From positions 62,001-126,000 of the forward strand of contig CACOMZ010000001.1 in NCBI GenBank assembly GCA_902628525.1: DNA of 64,000 nucleotides, in the 5' to 3' direction. Both the position numbers and the translations under genes were made by a program. Below the pieces are notes generated by a model. That model saw only the letters and a program-made list of their open reading frames with translations. It was not told where the DNA came from and searched no databases. Position 1 is the first letter of the stretch. The number at the start of each line of letters is the position of its first letter. Below are positions 54,243 through 61,965 of the stretch, in pieces. Source of the stretch: an uncultured Pelagibacteraceae bacterium (GTDB lineage Bacteria > Pseudomonadota > Alphaproteobacteria > Pelagibacterales > Pelagibacteraceae).

Positions 54243-54989
54243 ATGAATTCAACAAAAATAGATCCTAAATATATCACTAAATCAAATCCAAGAATTGGAC
54301 TTATTGCGCTAGCTAGTGATTTTATGATTGAAAGAGATTTTATCAACGTAATTAAAGATAAAGAGGTTGATTTTTTTGTAAATCGTATTGAATGTTTTAA
54401 TCCATTAACAAAAGAAAATTTGATCAAAATGTCAAATAAAGTTACAGAGGTCACAAAAGATATATTACCTGATCAAGATATTGACTGTGTTGTGTATGGT
54501 TGTACTTCTGGAACAATAGCTGCAGGCTATGAATCCATTGAGAAAAAAGTAAAAGCTGCAAAGCCTATGGCAGAAGTTACAACACCAAGCACTGCTGCAA
54601 TTAAAGCCTTAAAGAAATTAAATATAAATAAAATAAGTTTATTTACACCTTATAGTAAAAAACTTAATGATGAAGTTTTAGACTACTTTAAACAAGAAGG
54701 TTTTGAAATCACATCAAATTCTTACTTTGATATAGAGGCTGATTACGATATCGGAAAAGTCGATCAGAATTATTTGTATAACGTTCTATCCGAAATTGAT
54801 TTAAATGGGGCTGAAGCACTTTTTGTTTCTTGTACTGCCTTACCTGTTTTGCCAATAATTGACAAATTAGAGAAAAAATTAAATACAACAGTTTTATCTA
54901 GCAATCAGGCTTTAATTTGGGATACCCTTGTAAAAATAAATAAAAATAATTCAATTGTGGGATTTGGAAAATTATTTAAAGAAAATTAA
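54243..54989 (+). CDS. Asp/Glu racemase-superfamily protein, EutA / maleate-isomerase-like
   Basis: This 248-residue two-cysteine isomerase or decarboxylase has the paired catalytic cysteines C87 in YGCTSGT and C197 in SCTALP. It matches maleate isomerase, arylmalonate decarboxylase and the EutA protein of ectoine-utilisation clusters. It is followed after 5 bases by a DoeA-like M24 hydrolase, the same neighbour as EutA in ectoine operons, and then by a PotADBC-type importer. EutB, EutC and DoeB are not present, so ectoine is one candidate only. Confidence 0.83.
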   Translation: MNSTKIDPKYITKSNPRIGLIALASDFMIERDFINVIKDKEVDFFVNRIECFNPLTKENLIKMSNKVTEVTKDILPDQDIDCVVYGCTSGTIAAGYESIEKKVKAAKPMAEVTTPSTAAIKALKKLNINKISLFTPYSKKLNDEVLDYFKQEGFEITSNSYFDIEADYDIGKVDQNYLYNVLSEIDLNGAEALFVSCTALPVLPIIDKLEKKLNTTVLSSNQALIWDTLVKINKNNSIVGFGKLFKEN

Positions 54990-54994
54990 AATTA

Positions 54995-56164
54995 ATGTTG
55001 TTCACAAAAGAAGAATATAAGCAAAGATTAAAAAAAGTTAAAAATATGATGCAAGAAAAAGGCATCGATCTATTGATCTCACATGATACTAATAACATGA
55101 ATTATTTAACTGGTTATGATGCTTGGTCTTTTTATTATGCACAATGTGCAATTGTTCATATAGATGCTGATGAACCTTTATGTTTTGTTAGAGCTCAAGA
55201 TGCAGGTGGTGCATATATTAAAACTTATTTAAAAAATGAAAATATTTTAGTTTATGATGAAAATTATATTCATACCTGGCCTAAACATCCATATGATAAC
55301 TTAGTAGATATTTTAAAAGAGAGAAAATGGGACAAGTTAAGCATTGGTTTAGAAATGGATGCACATTATTTCACTGCATTTTGTTACGAAAAAATAAAGC
55401 AGGGATTACCTAATGCAAAGATTAAAGATAGCGATCGTCTAGTTAATTGGGCAAGATTGGTAAAATCAGACGCCGAAATAGGATTTATGAAATCTGCTGC
55501 TAAAATTTCTGAAAAAGGCATGAAAACTGCAATGGAGGTTATTAAACCAGGTGTTAGGCAGTGCGATGCAGTTGGTGAAATTCAAAAAACTTTATTTTAC
55601 GGAACAGAGGAATTTGGAGGAGAATATTCCAGTATTGCAACTTTACTTCCAACAGGAAAAGGTACTTCAGCATCACATTTAACAGCTACTCAGGATAAAT
55701 TTGTCGAGGGCGAGGCTACAATTATTGAATTATCAGGAGTTTATAAGAGATATCATGCTCCAATGGCGAGAACAGTTTTGCTAGGAAAGCCCAACCAATT
55801 AAAGATTGATACAATGAATAAGACAATCGAAGCATTAAATGCAGGTATAAGTCAAATTAAACCTGGGAATAAAGCAGATGATGTTGCACAAGCTTTTTGG
55901 AAAATATTAGATAAATACGGAATAGAAAAAAAATCTAGAACAGGTTACTCCATCGGAATTGGTTATCCTCCTGATTGGGGAGAACATACTCTTAATATAT
56001 ACAAAGGAGATATGACAGTTCTTGAACCTAATGTTTGTTTTCACATGATAGCCGTAATGCAGTTTGGCGATTGGGGCGTTGAAGCTTCTGAGGCTATAAG
56101 AGTTACTGAGAAAGGATCAGAATTATTCTGTAATTTTCCAAAAGAGCTTCATATAAAGAGTTAA
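54995..56164 (+). CDS. M24-family hydrolase, DoeA (ectoine hydrolase)/Xaa-Pro peptidase-like
   Basis: This 389-residue creatinase-fold protein has an N-terminal domain (TNNMNYLTGYDAW near residue 30) and a C-terminal pita-bread domain (LVKSDAEIGFMKSAAKIS onward). The C-terminal GYPPDWGEHTLNI and FHMIAVMQFGDWGVEASEAI stretches resemble DoeA/EutD ectoine hydrolases more than prolidases. Several metal ligands of true aminopeptidases are replaced, consistent with a metal-independent amide or amidine hydrolase like creatinase. It lies between the EutA-like gene and potA. The substrate is inferred to be the compound imported by the Pot system. Confidence 0.85.
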   Translation: MLFTKEEYKQRLKKVKNMMQEKGIDLLISHDTNNMNYLTGYDAWSFYYAQCAIVHIDADEPLCFVRAQDAGGAYIKTYLKNENILVYDENYIHTWPKHPYDNLVDILKERKWDKLSIGLEMDAHYFTAFCYEKIKQGLPNAKIKDSDRLVNWARLVKSDAEIGFMKSAAKISEKGMKTAMEVIKPGVRQCDAVGEIQKTLFYGTEEFGGEYSSIATLLPTGKGTSASHLTATQDKFVEGEATIIELSGVYKRYHAPMARTVLLGKPNQLKIDTMNKTIEALNAGISQIKPGNKADDVAQAFWKILDKYGIEKKSRTGYSIGIGYPPDWGEHTLNIYKGDMTVLEPNVCFHMIAVMQFGDWGVEASEAIRVTEKGSELFCNFPKELHIKS

Positions 56165-56209
56165 TTAACTATTGAATTATATCTATACAAATGTTTTATA
56201 TTTAATCAT

Positions 56210-57295
56210 ATGGGTAAAAATCCGGAATTTGTAAAGTTTGATAAAGTAGACAAAAGTTATGATGGCAAAGTTCTTGTTGTCAAAGATTTACAACTAGATA
56301 TTGCAGAAGGTGAATTTATTACAATGCTTGGTCCGTCTGGCTCAGGTAAAACAACCTGCTTAATGATGTTAGCAGGATTTGAAACCCCAACTCATGGAGA
56401 AATATTATTAGATGGGAATATAATCTCTAATATTCCACCACATAAAAGAGGAATTGGAATGGTATTTCAAAATTATGCATTGTTTCCACATATGACAGTT
56501 TATGAAAATTTAGCTTTTCCGCTAAGAGTAAGGAAAATAGAAAAAGATGAAATTGATAAAAAAGTTGATAAAGCATTGTCAATGGTCTCACTAAACGGAT
56601 TTGAAACTAGAATGCCTGCTCAACTTTCAGGAGGTCAACAACAAAGGGTAGCTGTTGCAAGAGCTTTAGTTTTTGACCCAGCTGTAGTTTTAATGGATGA
56701 GCCTTTAGGTGCATTAGATAAAAATTTAAGAGAAAGTATGCAATACGAAATTAAACACATCCATGAAAGTATTGGAGTAACAGTTGTTTACGTAACACAT
56801 GATCAAAGCGAAGCTTTAACCATGTCTAATAGAATTGCCGTTTTTAATGATGGAAAAGTTCAGCAACTTTCAAATCCTGCAGAACTTTATGAGAAGCCAG
56901 TAAATTCTTTTGTAGCTGAGTTTATTGGTGAAAATAATACTTTTAATGGAGAAGTTATCGATATTGATAAAAATAAATGTAGGGTAAAATTAGCAAATTC
57001 AGAAATATTAGCTAATCCAATTTCGGTCAAAAACAAAGGTGAAAAAACCACTGTCTCATTGAGGCCAGAAAGAGCATTAATTAATCCAACTGATAAAATG
57101 GATAATATGTTCACTGGAAAAATTGAAGAGGTAATTTATCACGGTGATCACACAAGAGTAAGATTAAATCTTTTAGGAAGTTCAGAATTTATTTTGAAAG
57201 TTCCTAATAGCACTTCAAATTTAGAATTAAAAGTCTCTCAAGATATAAATATTGGATGGAATAGTGCTGATGCTAGAGCATTAGACCCAAAATAA
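56210..57295 (+). CDS. potA: Polyamine-type ABC ATPase (PotA family)
   Basis: This 361-residue ATPase of the spermidine/putrescine group has Walker A GPSGSGKTT (about residues 44-52), FQNYALFPHMTV, signature LSGGQQQRV and Walker B VVLMDEPLGALD. A C-terminal TOBE domain starts around residue 285. It is 45 bases after the M24 gene. Gene order here is potA, binding protein, potB, potC. Substrates of this family include polyamines, other amines and opines, so PotA is a family label. Confidence 0.92.
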   Translation: MGKNPEFVKFDKVDKSYDGKVLVVKDLQLDIAEGEFITMLGPSGSGKTTCLMMLAGFETPTHGEILLDGNIISNIPPHKRGIGMVFQNYALFPHMTVYENLAFPLRVRKIEKDEIDKKVDKALSMVSLNGFETRMPAQLSGGQQQRVAVARALVFDPAVVLMDEPLGALDKNLRESMQYEIKHIHESIGVTVVYVTHDQSEALTMSNRIAVFNDGKVQQLSNPAELYEKPVNSFVAEFIGENNTFNGEVIDIDKNKCRVKLANSEILANPISVKNKGEKTTVSLRPERALINPTDKMDNMFTGKIEEVIYHGDHTRVRLNLLGSSEFILKVPNSTSNLELKVSQDINIGWNSADARALDPK

Positions 57296-57329
57296 TTTCT
57301 TTAATAATTTTTATACATATTCAATGACA

Positions 57330-57361
57330 AAATAGGCTGTTGACTTCAGCGAGTCTATTTG
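57330..57361 (+). terminator. Bulged hairpin downstream of potA
   Basis: AATAG-GCTG and CAGC-GAGT-CTATT form a two-part stem (4 bp plus 5 bp with a 4-nt bulge) around a TTGACTT loop, followed by a short T-rich run. It may slow or end potA transcripts before the binding-protein gene. The same region includes a TTGACT / TGTACT hexamer pair 17 nt apart (57340-57368) that could be a promoter for the binding-protein gene. Confidence 0.35.
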
Positions 57362-57400
57362 TTGTACTTTAATTATATAAATTATTTATATTAACGTTTA

Positions 57401-57410
57401 AACGGAGGAA
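57401..57410 (+). promoter_or_regulatory. Strong ribosome-binding site before the PotD-like binding-protein gene
   Basis: AACGGAGGAA ends 2 nt before the ATG at 57413 and holds a near-perfect GGAGGA core. Such a strong site is rare in this window and fits high binding-protein expression. Confidence 0.7.
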
Positions 57411-57412
57411 TA

Positions 57413-58534
57413 ATGAAAAAACTAAGTAAGTTATTACTAGCTCTTTCTTTTGCTTTTTCTATAACTTCATCAGCATTTGCAGTAACTATTGCATCTTGGG
57501 GTGGAGCTTATACAGAGTCTCAAAAGTTAGGGTATGGTGACCCAACTGCTAAAGCACTTGGAGTAGATATCAATTGGGTAGACTACTCAGGTGGTTTATC
57601 TGAAATTAAAGCACAAAAAGAGGCAGGTGCTATAACTTGGGATATTATCGACCTATTTGCATTTGATACAATTAATGGATGTGATGAAGGTTTATTTGTT
57701 AAATTTGATTTTGACAAAGATTTCCCACCTGCGCCAGACGGAACTCCTGCTAGTGAAGATTTCTTCACAGGAATGCCGAGTGAATGTGCTGTAGGTAATA
57801 TTTTATACTCATGGAACTACGCTTATGACACAAGAAAATTTAGTGGTTCAAAAGCTCCTACAAAAATAAAGGACTTTTTTAATACTAAAAAATTCCCAGG
57901 AAAAAGAGCAATCTATACTAGTGCATTAACTAATTTAGAAATTGCTTTAGCTGCGGATGGTGTGAAACTAGGTGATGGTGGAACTAGAGTTTATAGAAAA
58001 CTTTTAGAAGATGGTGGAATCGAAAGAGCAATGAATAAAATCAAAGCTCTATGTACAGATCCAAATGGTGGATGTGTTTTCTGGTCTGCAGGTGCTCAAC
58101 CACCTGAATTATTAGTTGCTGGTGAAGTTGTAATGGCAACTGGTTGGAACGGAAGATTCTTTAACGCTGAAGTTGGTGAAAATGCACCAATTAAACAAGT
58201 ATGGGATGGTCAAGGACTTGACTATGAATATTTTGCACTTGTTAAAGGTGGACCAGATGAAGCAAATGCAAAAAAAGCTTTAGCTATGATGACTAACACT
58301 GAAATGTTAGCTGGTAGTGCGAAGTACATTGCATATGCTCCATGGAGAAAATCATCTCTTGATGTAATTACTGCTGGTGAGCCATGGTACAAAGATGGTA
58401 AAACTAACATGATGCCACAAATGCCAACTGCTCCTGCGAACACTAAGAACTATTTCTTAGTAGACCCATTCTTCTGGGCTGATAACAATACTGAAATCAG
58501 TGAGATGTGGGAAGCAATGAAAGCAGGTCTATAA
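57413..58534 (+). CDS. potD: PotD-family periplasmic substrate-binding protein
   Basis: This 373-residue periplasmic binding protein has a signal peptide (about residues 1-23, ending AFA) and the PotD-like start TIASWGGAYTESQ. Its ligand-domain segments include DIIDLFAFDTINGCDEG and NILYSWNYAYDT, with CALCTDPNGGC-type cysteines (C223 and C229 region) that may form a disulfide. It is the second gene of the Pot group and is followed by a strong terminator before potB. The cargo is unknown; polyamines, ectoine-like solutes or related amines fit the family. Confidence 0.92.
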   Translation: MKKLSKLLLALSFAFSITSSAFAVTIASWGGAYTESQKLGYGDPTAKALGVDINWVDYSGGLSEIKAQKEAGAITWDIIDLFAFDTINGCDEGLFVKFDFDKDFPPAPDGTPASEDFFTGMPSECAVGNILYSWNYAYDTRKFSGSKAPTKIKDFFNTKKFPGKRAIYTSALTNLEIALAADGVKLGDGGTRVYRKLLEDGGIERAMNKIKALCTDPNGGCVFWSAGAQPPELLVAGEVVMATGWNGRFFNAEVGENAPIKQVWDGQGLDYEYFALVKGGPDEANAKKALAMMTNTEMLAGSAKYIAYAPWRKSSLDVITAGEPWYKDGKTNMMPQMPTAPANTKNYFLVDPFFWADNNTEISEMWEAMKAGL

Positions 58535-58569
58535 TTTCAGTTTTAAACACTGAATTTATATAATATATT

Positions 58570-58602
58570 TAGGGCGGTTATTTATAACCGCCCTATTTTT
58601 TT
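58570..58602 (+). terminator. Rho-independent terminator abutting the potB start codon
   Basis: TAGGGCGGTTAT (58570-58581) and ATAACCGCCCTA (58584-58595) form a long GC-rich stem, followed by seven T residues (58596-58602). The potB ATG begins at 58603, the very next base. Read-through would be needed to express potB and potC. Confidence 0.95.
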
Positions 58603-59868
58603 ATGAGCTCTGAAACAAAACAAATTTTAACAACAGATGGAATACCTCTAGAGGTAAGTTTAAAGAAAGCTGAAAAAAAGAATAAAATAAAGGCATTTCT
58701 TCTTGTGGCGCCATTGCTATTGTTTCTTGTAATTACCTATATATTTCCAATTGGCGATATGTTTATGAGGAGTGTTGATGACCGAATGGTCACAAATATG
58801 CTTCCTAAAACTTTTAAAGCAATGGAAAATTGGGAAAATTTAGACGAATTACCTCCTGAAGAAGTATATAGGGGGTTCTATGAGGATTATAAATTACTAG
58901 CTGAAAATCAACAGCATGGAAAATTGGGACAAAGATTAAACAAAGAAAAAAATGGTTTTAATACAATTACTAAAAAACTTTTTAGGCAAATAAAAAGAAA
59001 CAAAATTGACGAAAGCGTCAGCATAAAAGAGCAAATTAACAAAATTCATAAAAGATGGAGAAATGTAGAATATTGGCAAGCAATTAAAAGAACAGCTCCA
59101 CCTTACACTGCTGCTAAATATTTAAAGGGAATGGATATGTATTTTGCTGCAGATGGAAGTATTGCCCAAGTAAATGAGGATAGAAGAATTCATAGAATTT
59201 TGTGGCTTAGAACATTAGAAATAGCATTTTTTGTTACACTATTTTGTTTTATCATGGGTTACCCAATTGCTCACTTGTTAGCAACATTACCTATGAAATA
59301 TAGCAACTTACTAATGATATGTGTTTTACTGCCATTTTGGACATCGTTATTAGTCAGAACGGCTAGTTGGATGATTTTGTTACAACAGCAAGGAATAGTA
59401 AATGATTTCTTTGTGATGATTGGTTTAGTAACAGACGATAACCGACCTGAAATGATGTATAATAAAGTTGGAACTTATGTTGCAATGACTCAAATATTAT
59501 TGCCATTTATGGTTCTGCCTTTGTACAGCGTGATGAAAACAATATCACCAAGCTTAATGAGAGCCGGAAAGTCTTTAGGTGGAACACCTTTTGTTGCATT
59601 TCTCAAAGTTTATTTTCCCCTGACAATACCTGGAATTGGTGCGGGATGTCTTTTAGTTTTCATATTAGCAATAGGATACTACATAACTCCAGCGCTAGTC
59701 GGTGGGGCCTCAGGAACATTAATAAGTAATCAGATCGCATTTCATATGAAAACAACTCTTGATTGGAGTTTTGCATCAGCAATGGGATTAATGTTACTGT
59801 CTGGAGTTTTAATTATCTATTGGATTTATAATAAATTAGTTGGAGTTGATAATATTAAATTAGGATAA
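58603..59868 (+). CDS. potB: Polyamine-type ABC permease PotB, long form
   Basis: This is a membrane subunit of the Pot-type importer. At 421 residues it is about 120 longer than classic PotB. The first helix (about residues 31-50) is followed by a hydrophilic periplasmic insert (about 51-199, charged and rich in lysine) before the remaining five to six helices and the EAA loop MRAGKSLGGTPFVAFLKVYFPL-like segment (in two parts). The ATG directly follows the terminator T-tract and has no ribosome-binding site. The next gene starts one base after its stop. Confidence 0.92.
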   Translation: MSSETKQILTTDGIPLEVSLKKAEKKNKIKAFLLVAPLLLFLVITYIFPIGDMFMRSVDDRMVTNMLPKTFKAMENWENLDELPPEEVYRGFYEDYKLLAENQQHGKLGQRLNKEKNGFNTITKKLFRQIKRNKIDESVSIKEQINKIHKRWRNVEYWQAIKRTAPPYTAAKYLKGMDMYFAADGSIAQVNEDRRIHRILWLRTLEIAFFVTLFCFIMGYPIAHLLATLPMKYSNLLMICVLLPFWTSLLVRTASWMILLQQQGIVNDFFVMIGLVTDDNRPEMMYNKVGTYVAMTQILLPFMVLPLYSVMKTISPSLMRAGKSLGGTPFVAFLKVYFPLTIPGIGAGCLLVFILAIGYYITPALVGGASGTLISNQIAFHMKTTLDWSFASAMGLMLLSGVLIIYWIYNKLVGVDNIKLG

Positions 59869-59869
59869 G

Positions 59870-60724
59870 ATGGCATTACCAAGTTATACAGAGACAAGAT
59901 ATAGAATTTGGCACTATGTTTATATTGCTATTTGCACATTTGTATTTTTCTTTTTAATCGCTCCTTTGTTTGTAATCTTTCCATTGTCATTTAATGCTGA
60001 AGAATTTTTAGTTTTTTCTGAGGGAATGAAAAATCTTGATCCAGATGCGTTTTCATTAAGATGGTATAAGGATATGATTTATGGAACTAAAAATCCATGG
60101 GGTCTAGCTGCGAAAAATAGTTTTATAATTGCAATATTTGCAACTATTGGATCAATAATATTAGGTACATTAGCAGCTTTAGGATTAAGCAGTAGACATA
60201 TGCCCTATAAAGGCTTGATCATGGCAACTCTAATCTCACCGATGATTGTTCCATTAATTATATCTGGTGTTGCAATTTTCTTTTTTATGGCAAAAGCAGG
60301 TTTAGCTGCAACACACACAGGAATAGTGTTGGCACATATTATATTAGGCACTCCATTTGTTGTAATTACTGTTACTGCAACACTTTCAGGATTTGATCAC
60401 AGTGTAACAAGAGCAGCTGCAAGTCTAGGAAGTAACCCATTAAATACATTTATGAAAATTACTCTTCCATTAATATTACCTGGAGTAATATCTGGAGGAT
60501 TGTTTGCTTTTGTAACCTCTTTTGATGAGGTTGTGGTGGTACTGTTTTTAGCAGGCCTAGAAAATACAACTATCCCAATTCAAATGTGGACAGGTTTAAG
60601 AGAGCAATTAAGTCCAACAATTCTTGCTGTTGCAACATGTCTTATAATCCTATCTACTCTTATTTTACTCAGCGCAGAATTATTGAGAAGAAGATCTGAG
60701 AGATTAAGAGGAATTAATAGATAA
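59870..60724 (+). CDS. potC: Polyamine-type ABC permease PotC
   Basis: This second membrane subunit, 284 residues, has six helices and the PotC-like EAA loop TRAAASLGSNPLNTF followed by ITLPLILPGVISG. It starts one base after the potB stop and ends 5 bases before the converging thiolase gene. Length and motifs are normal for PotC. With potA, potD and potB it completes the importer. Confidence 0.93.
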   Translation: MALPSYTETRYRIWHYVYIAICTFVFFFLIAPLFVIFPLSFNAEEFLVFSEGMKNLDPDAFSLRWYKDMIYGTKNPWGLAAKNSFIIAIFATIGSIILGTLAALGLSSRHMPYKGLIMATLISPMIVPLIISGVAIFFFMAKAGLAATHTGIVLAHIILGTPFVVITVTATLSGFDHSVTRAAASLGSNPLNTFMKITLPLILPGVISGGLFAFVTSFDEVVVVLFLAGLENTTIPIQMWTGLREQLSPTILAVATCLIILSTLILLSAELLRRRSERLRGINR

Positions 60725-60729
60725 AGAAA

Positions 60730-61857
60730 TTATACAGACTCAATAATAGTAGCAATACCCATTCCCAATCCAATGCATTGAGTTGAAAGTGCGTATTTTT
60801 TATCTTCTCTTTTAAGTAAATCTGCTGCTTTACCAGTGATTCTAGCACCTGTAGCTCCTAAAGGATGGCCTAATGCAATTGCTCCGCCATCAATATTTAT
60901 CTTTTGTTTTTCAAAACCTAAATCTTTAATGCAAGCTAAAGATTGTGAGGCAAAAGCTTCGTTTAACTCAATAATGTCTATATCTTTAATTGTAAGATTT
61001 GCTCTTTTAAGAGCCTTTTTAGTCGCTGATATTGGTCCTAAACCCATAAAATTCGGGTCACAACCCTCTACCGCTGTAGATTTAATTCTACCAAGAATTT
61101 CTAAATTATTTTCTTTAGCAAAATTTTCCTCACATATTAATGTTACAGCCGCACCGTCCGTAAGAGGTGATGAAGTAGCTGCAGTTACAGTGCCATTTTC
61201 ATCAAAAGCCAATTTTAGACTATCTAATTTTTCCATTGTACTATTTGGTCTTATATTGCCATCAACTTCACAATTAGCAATTTTTGTAATTTCATTTTTA
61301 AAATTTCCATTTACTTGTGCCTTATTTGCTTTGGAGTGACTTTCAAGAGCAAATTCTTGTTGTTCGTTTCTTGAAATTTTGTATTTTTTTGCAACATTCT
61401 CTGCAGTAAGTCCCATTGAAAGATATAGGTGTGGGTTTTGTTTGTCAGAGTCAGAATAAGGGTATGGTATAGGTTCAAAACCAGTTCTAACTCTTGTCAT
61501 ACTTTCAACTCCGCCGCATAAAAAAACTTTACCAGATCCCATTGAAATTTTTCCTGCCGCAATATGAATTGCTTCCATCGAAGAACCGCACCATCTATCA
61601 ACAGTCATGCCTGAAGTTTTTATTTTTAAGTCAGATAAAAAAGTTACTAATCTACCAATATTAAAACATTGTTCACCTACCTGAAAAGCACAACCAACTA
61701 TCACATCTTCTATAGTTTCAGGATTTATTTTTGATTTCGATACAAGATTTTTAATAACATCTGCCAATAAATTTACTGGTTTTACATCAATTAGCTCTCC
61801 TTTATTTGCCATCGTAAATGGAGATCTTGAATATCCAGCAATTACAGAATTATACAT
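60730..61857 (-). CDS. Acetyl-CoA acyltransferase (thiolase)
   Basis: This 375-residue thiolase has the acyl-binding cysteine in VDRWCGSSM (about residue 88), the GGVESMT segment, the NEAFA motif, the catalytic histidine in GGAIALGHPLGATGAR and the second cysteine in STQCIGLGMG. It carries out the last step of beta-oxidation or the reverse condensation. It is divergent from a FadN-type bifunctional enzyme across 108 bases, the usual FadA/FadB pairing, so beta-oxidation is the likely role. Whether it prefers long-chain or acetoacetyl substrates is not clear. Confidence 0.92.
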   Translation of the reverse strand: MYNSVIAGYSRSPFTMANKGELIDVKPVNLLADVIKNLVSKSKINPETIEDVIVGCAFQVGEQCFNIGRLVTFLSDLKIKTSGMTVDRWCGSSMEAIHIAAGKISMGSGKVFLCGGVESMTRVRTGFEPIPYPYSDSDKQNPHLYLSMGLTAENVAKKYKISRNEQQEFALESHSKANKAQVNGNFKNEITKIANCEVDGNIRPNSTMEKLDSLKLAFDENGTVTAATSSPLTDGAAVTLICEENFAKENNLEILGRIKSTAVEGCDPNFMGLGPISATKKALKRANLTIKDIDIIELNEAFASQSLACIKDLGFEKQKINIDGGAIALGHPLGATGARITGKAADLLKREDKKYALSTQCIGLGMGIATIIESV

Positions 61858-61965
61858 TTTTAACTTTAAAATTTTCTTTATATATATACTTTATTAAAAT
61901 TAATTAAGCAGGAAATTTGTCTTATTTCAAGTTTTTGATTAATGAACTAAAAAGTTAGAATATTT

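Noticed and set aside
60836-61339. 167-residue open frame on the plus strand opposite the thiolase gene
   Set aside because: It is the shadow of a well-supported thiolase; the long frame follows from AT-rich codon use that avoids stops on the complement.
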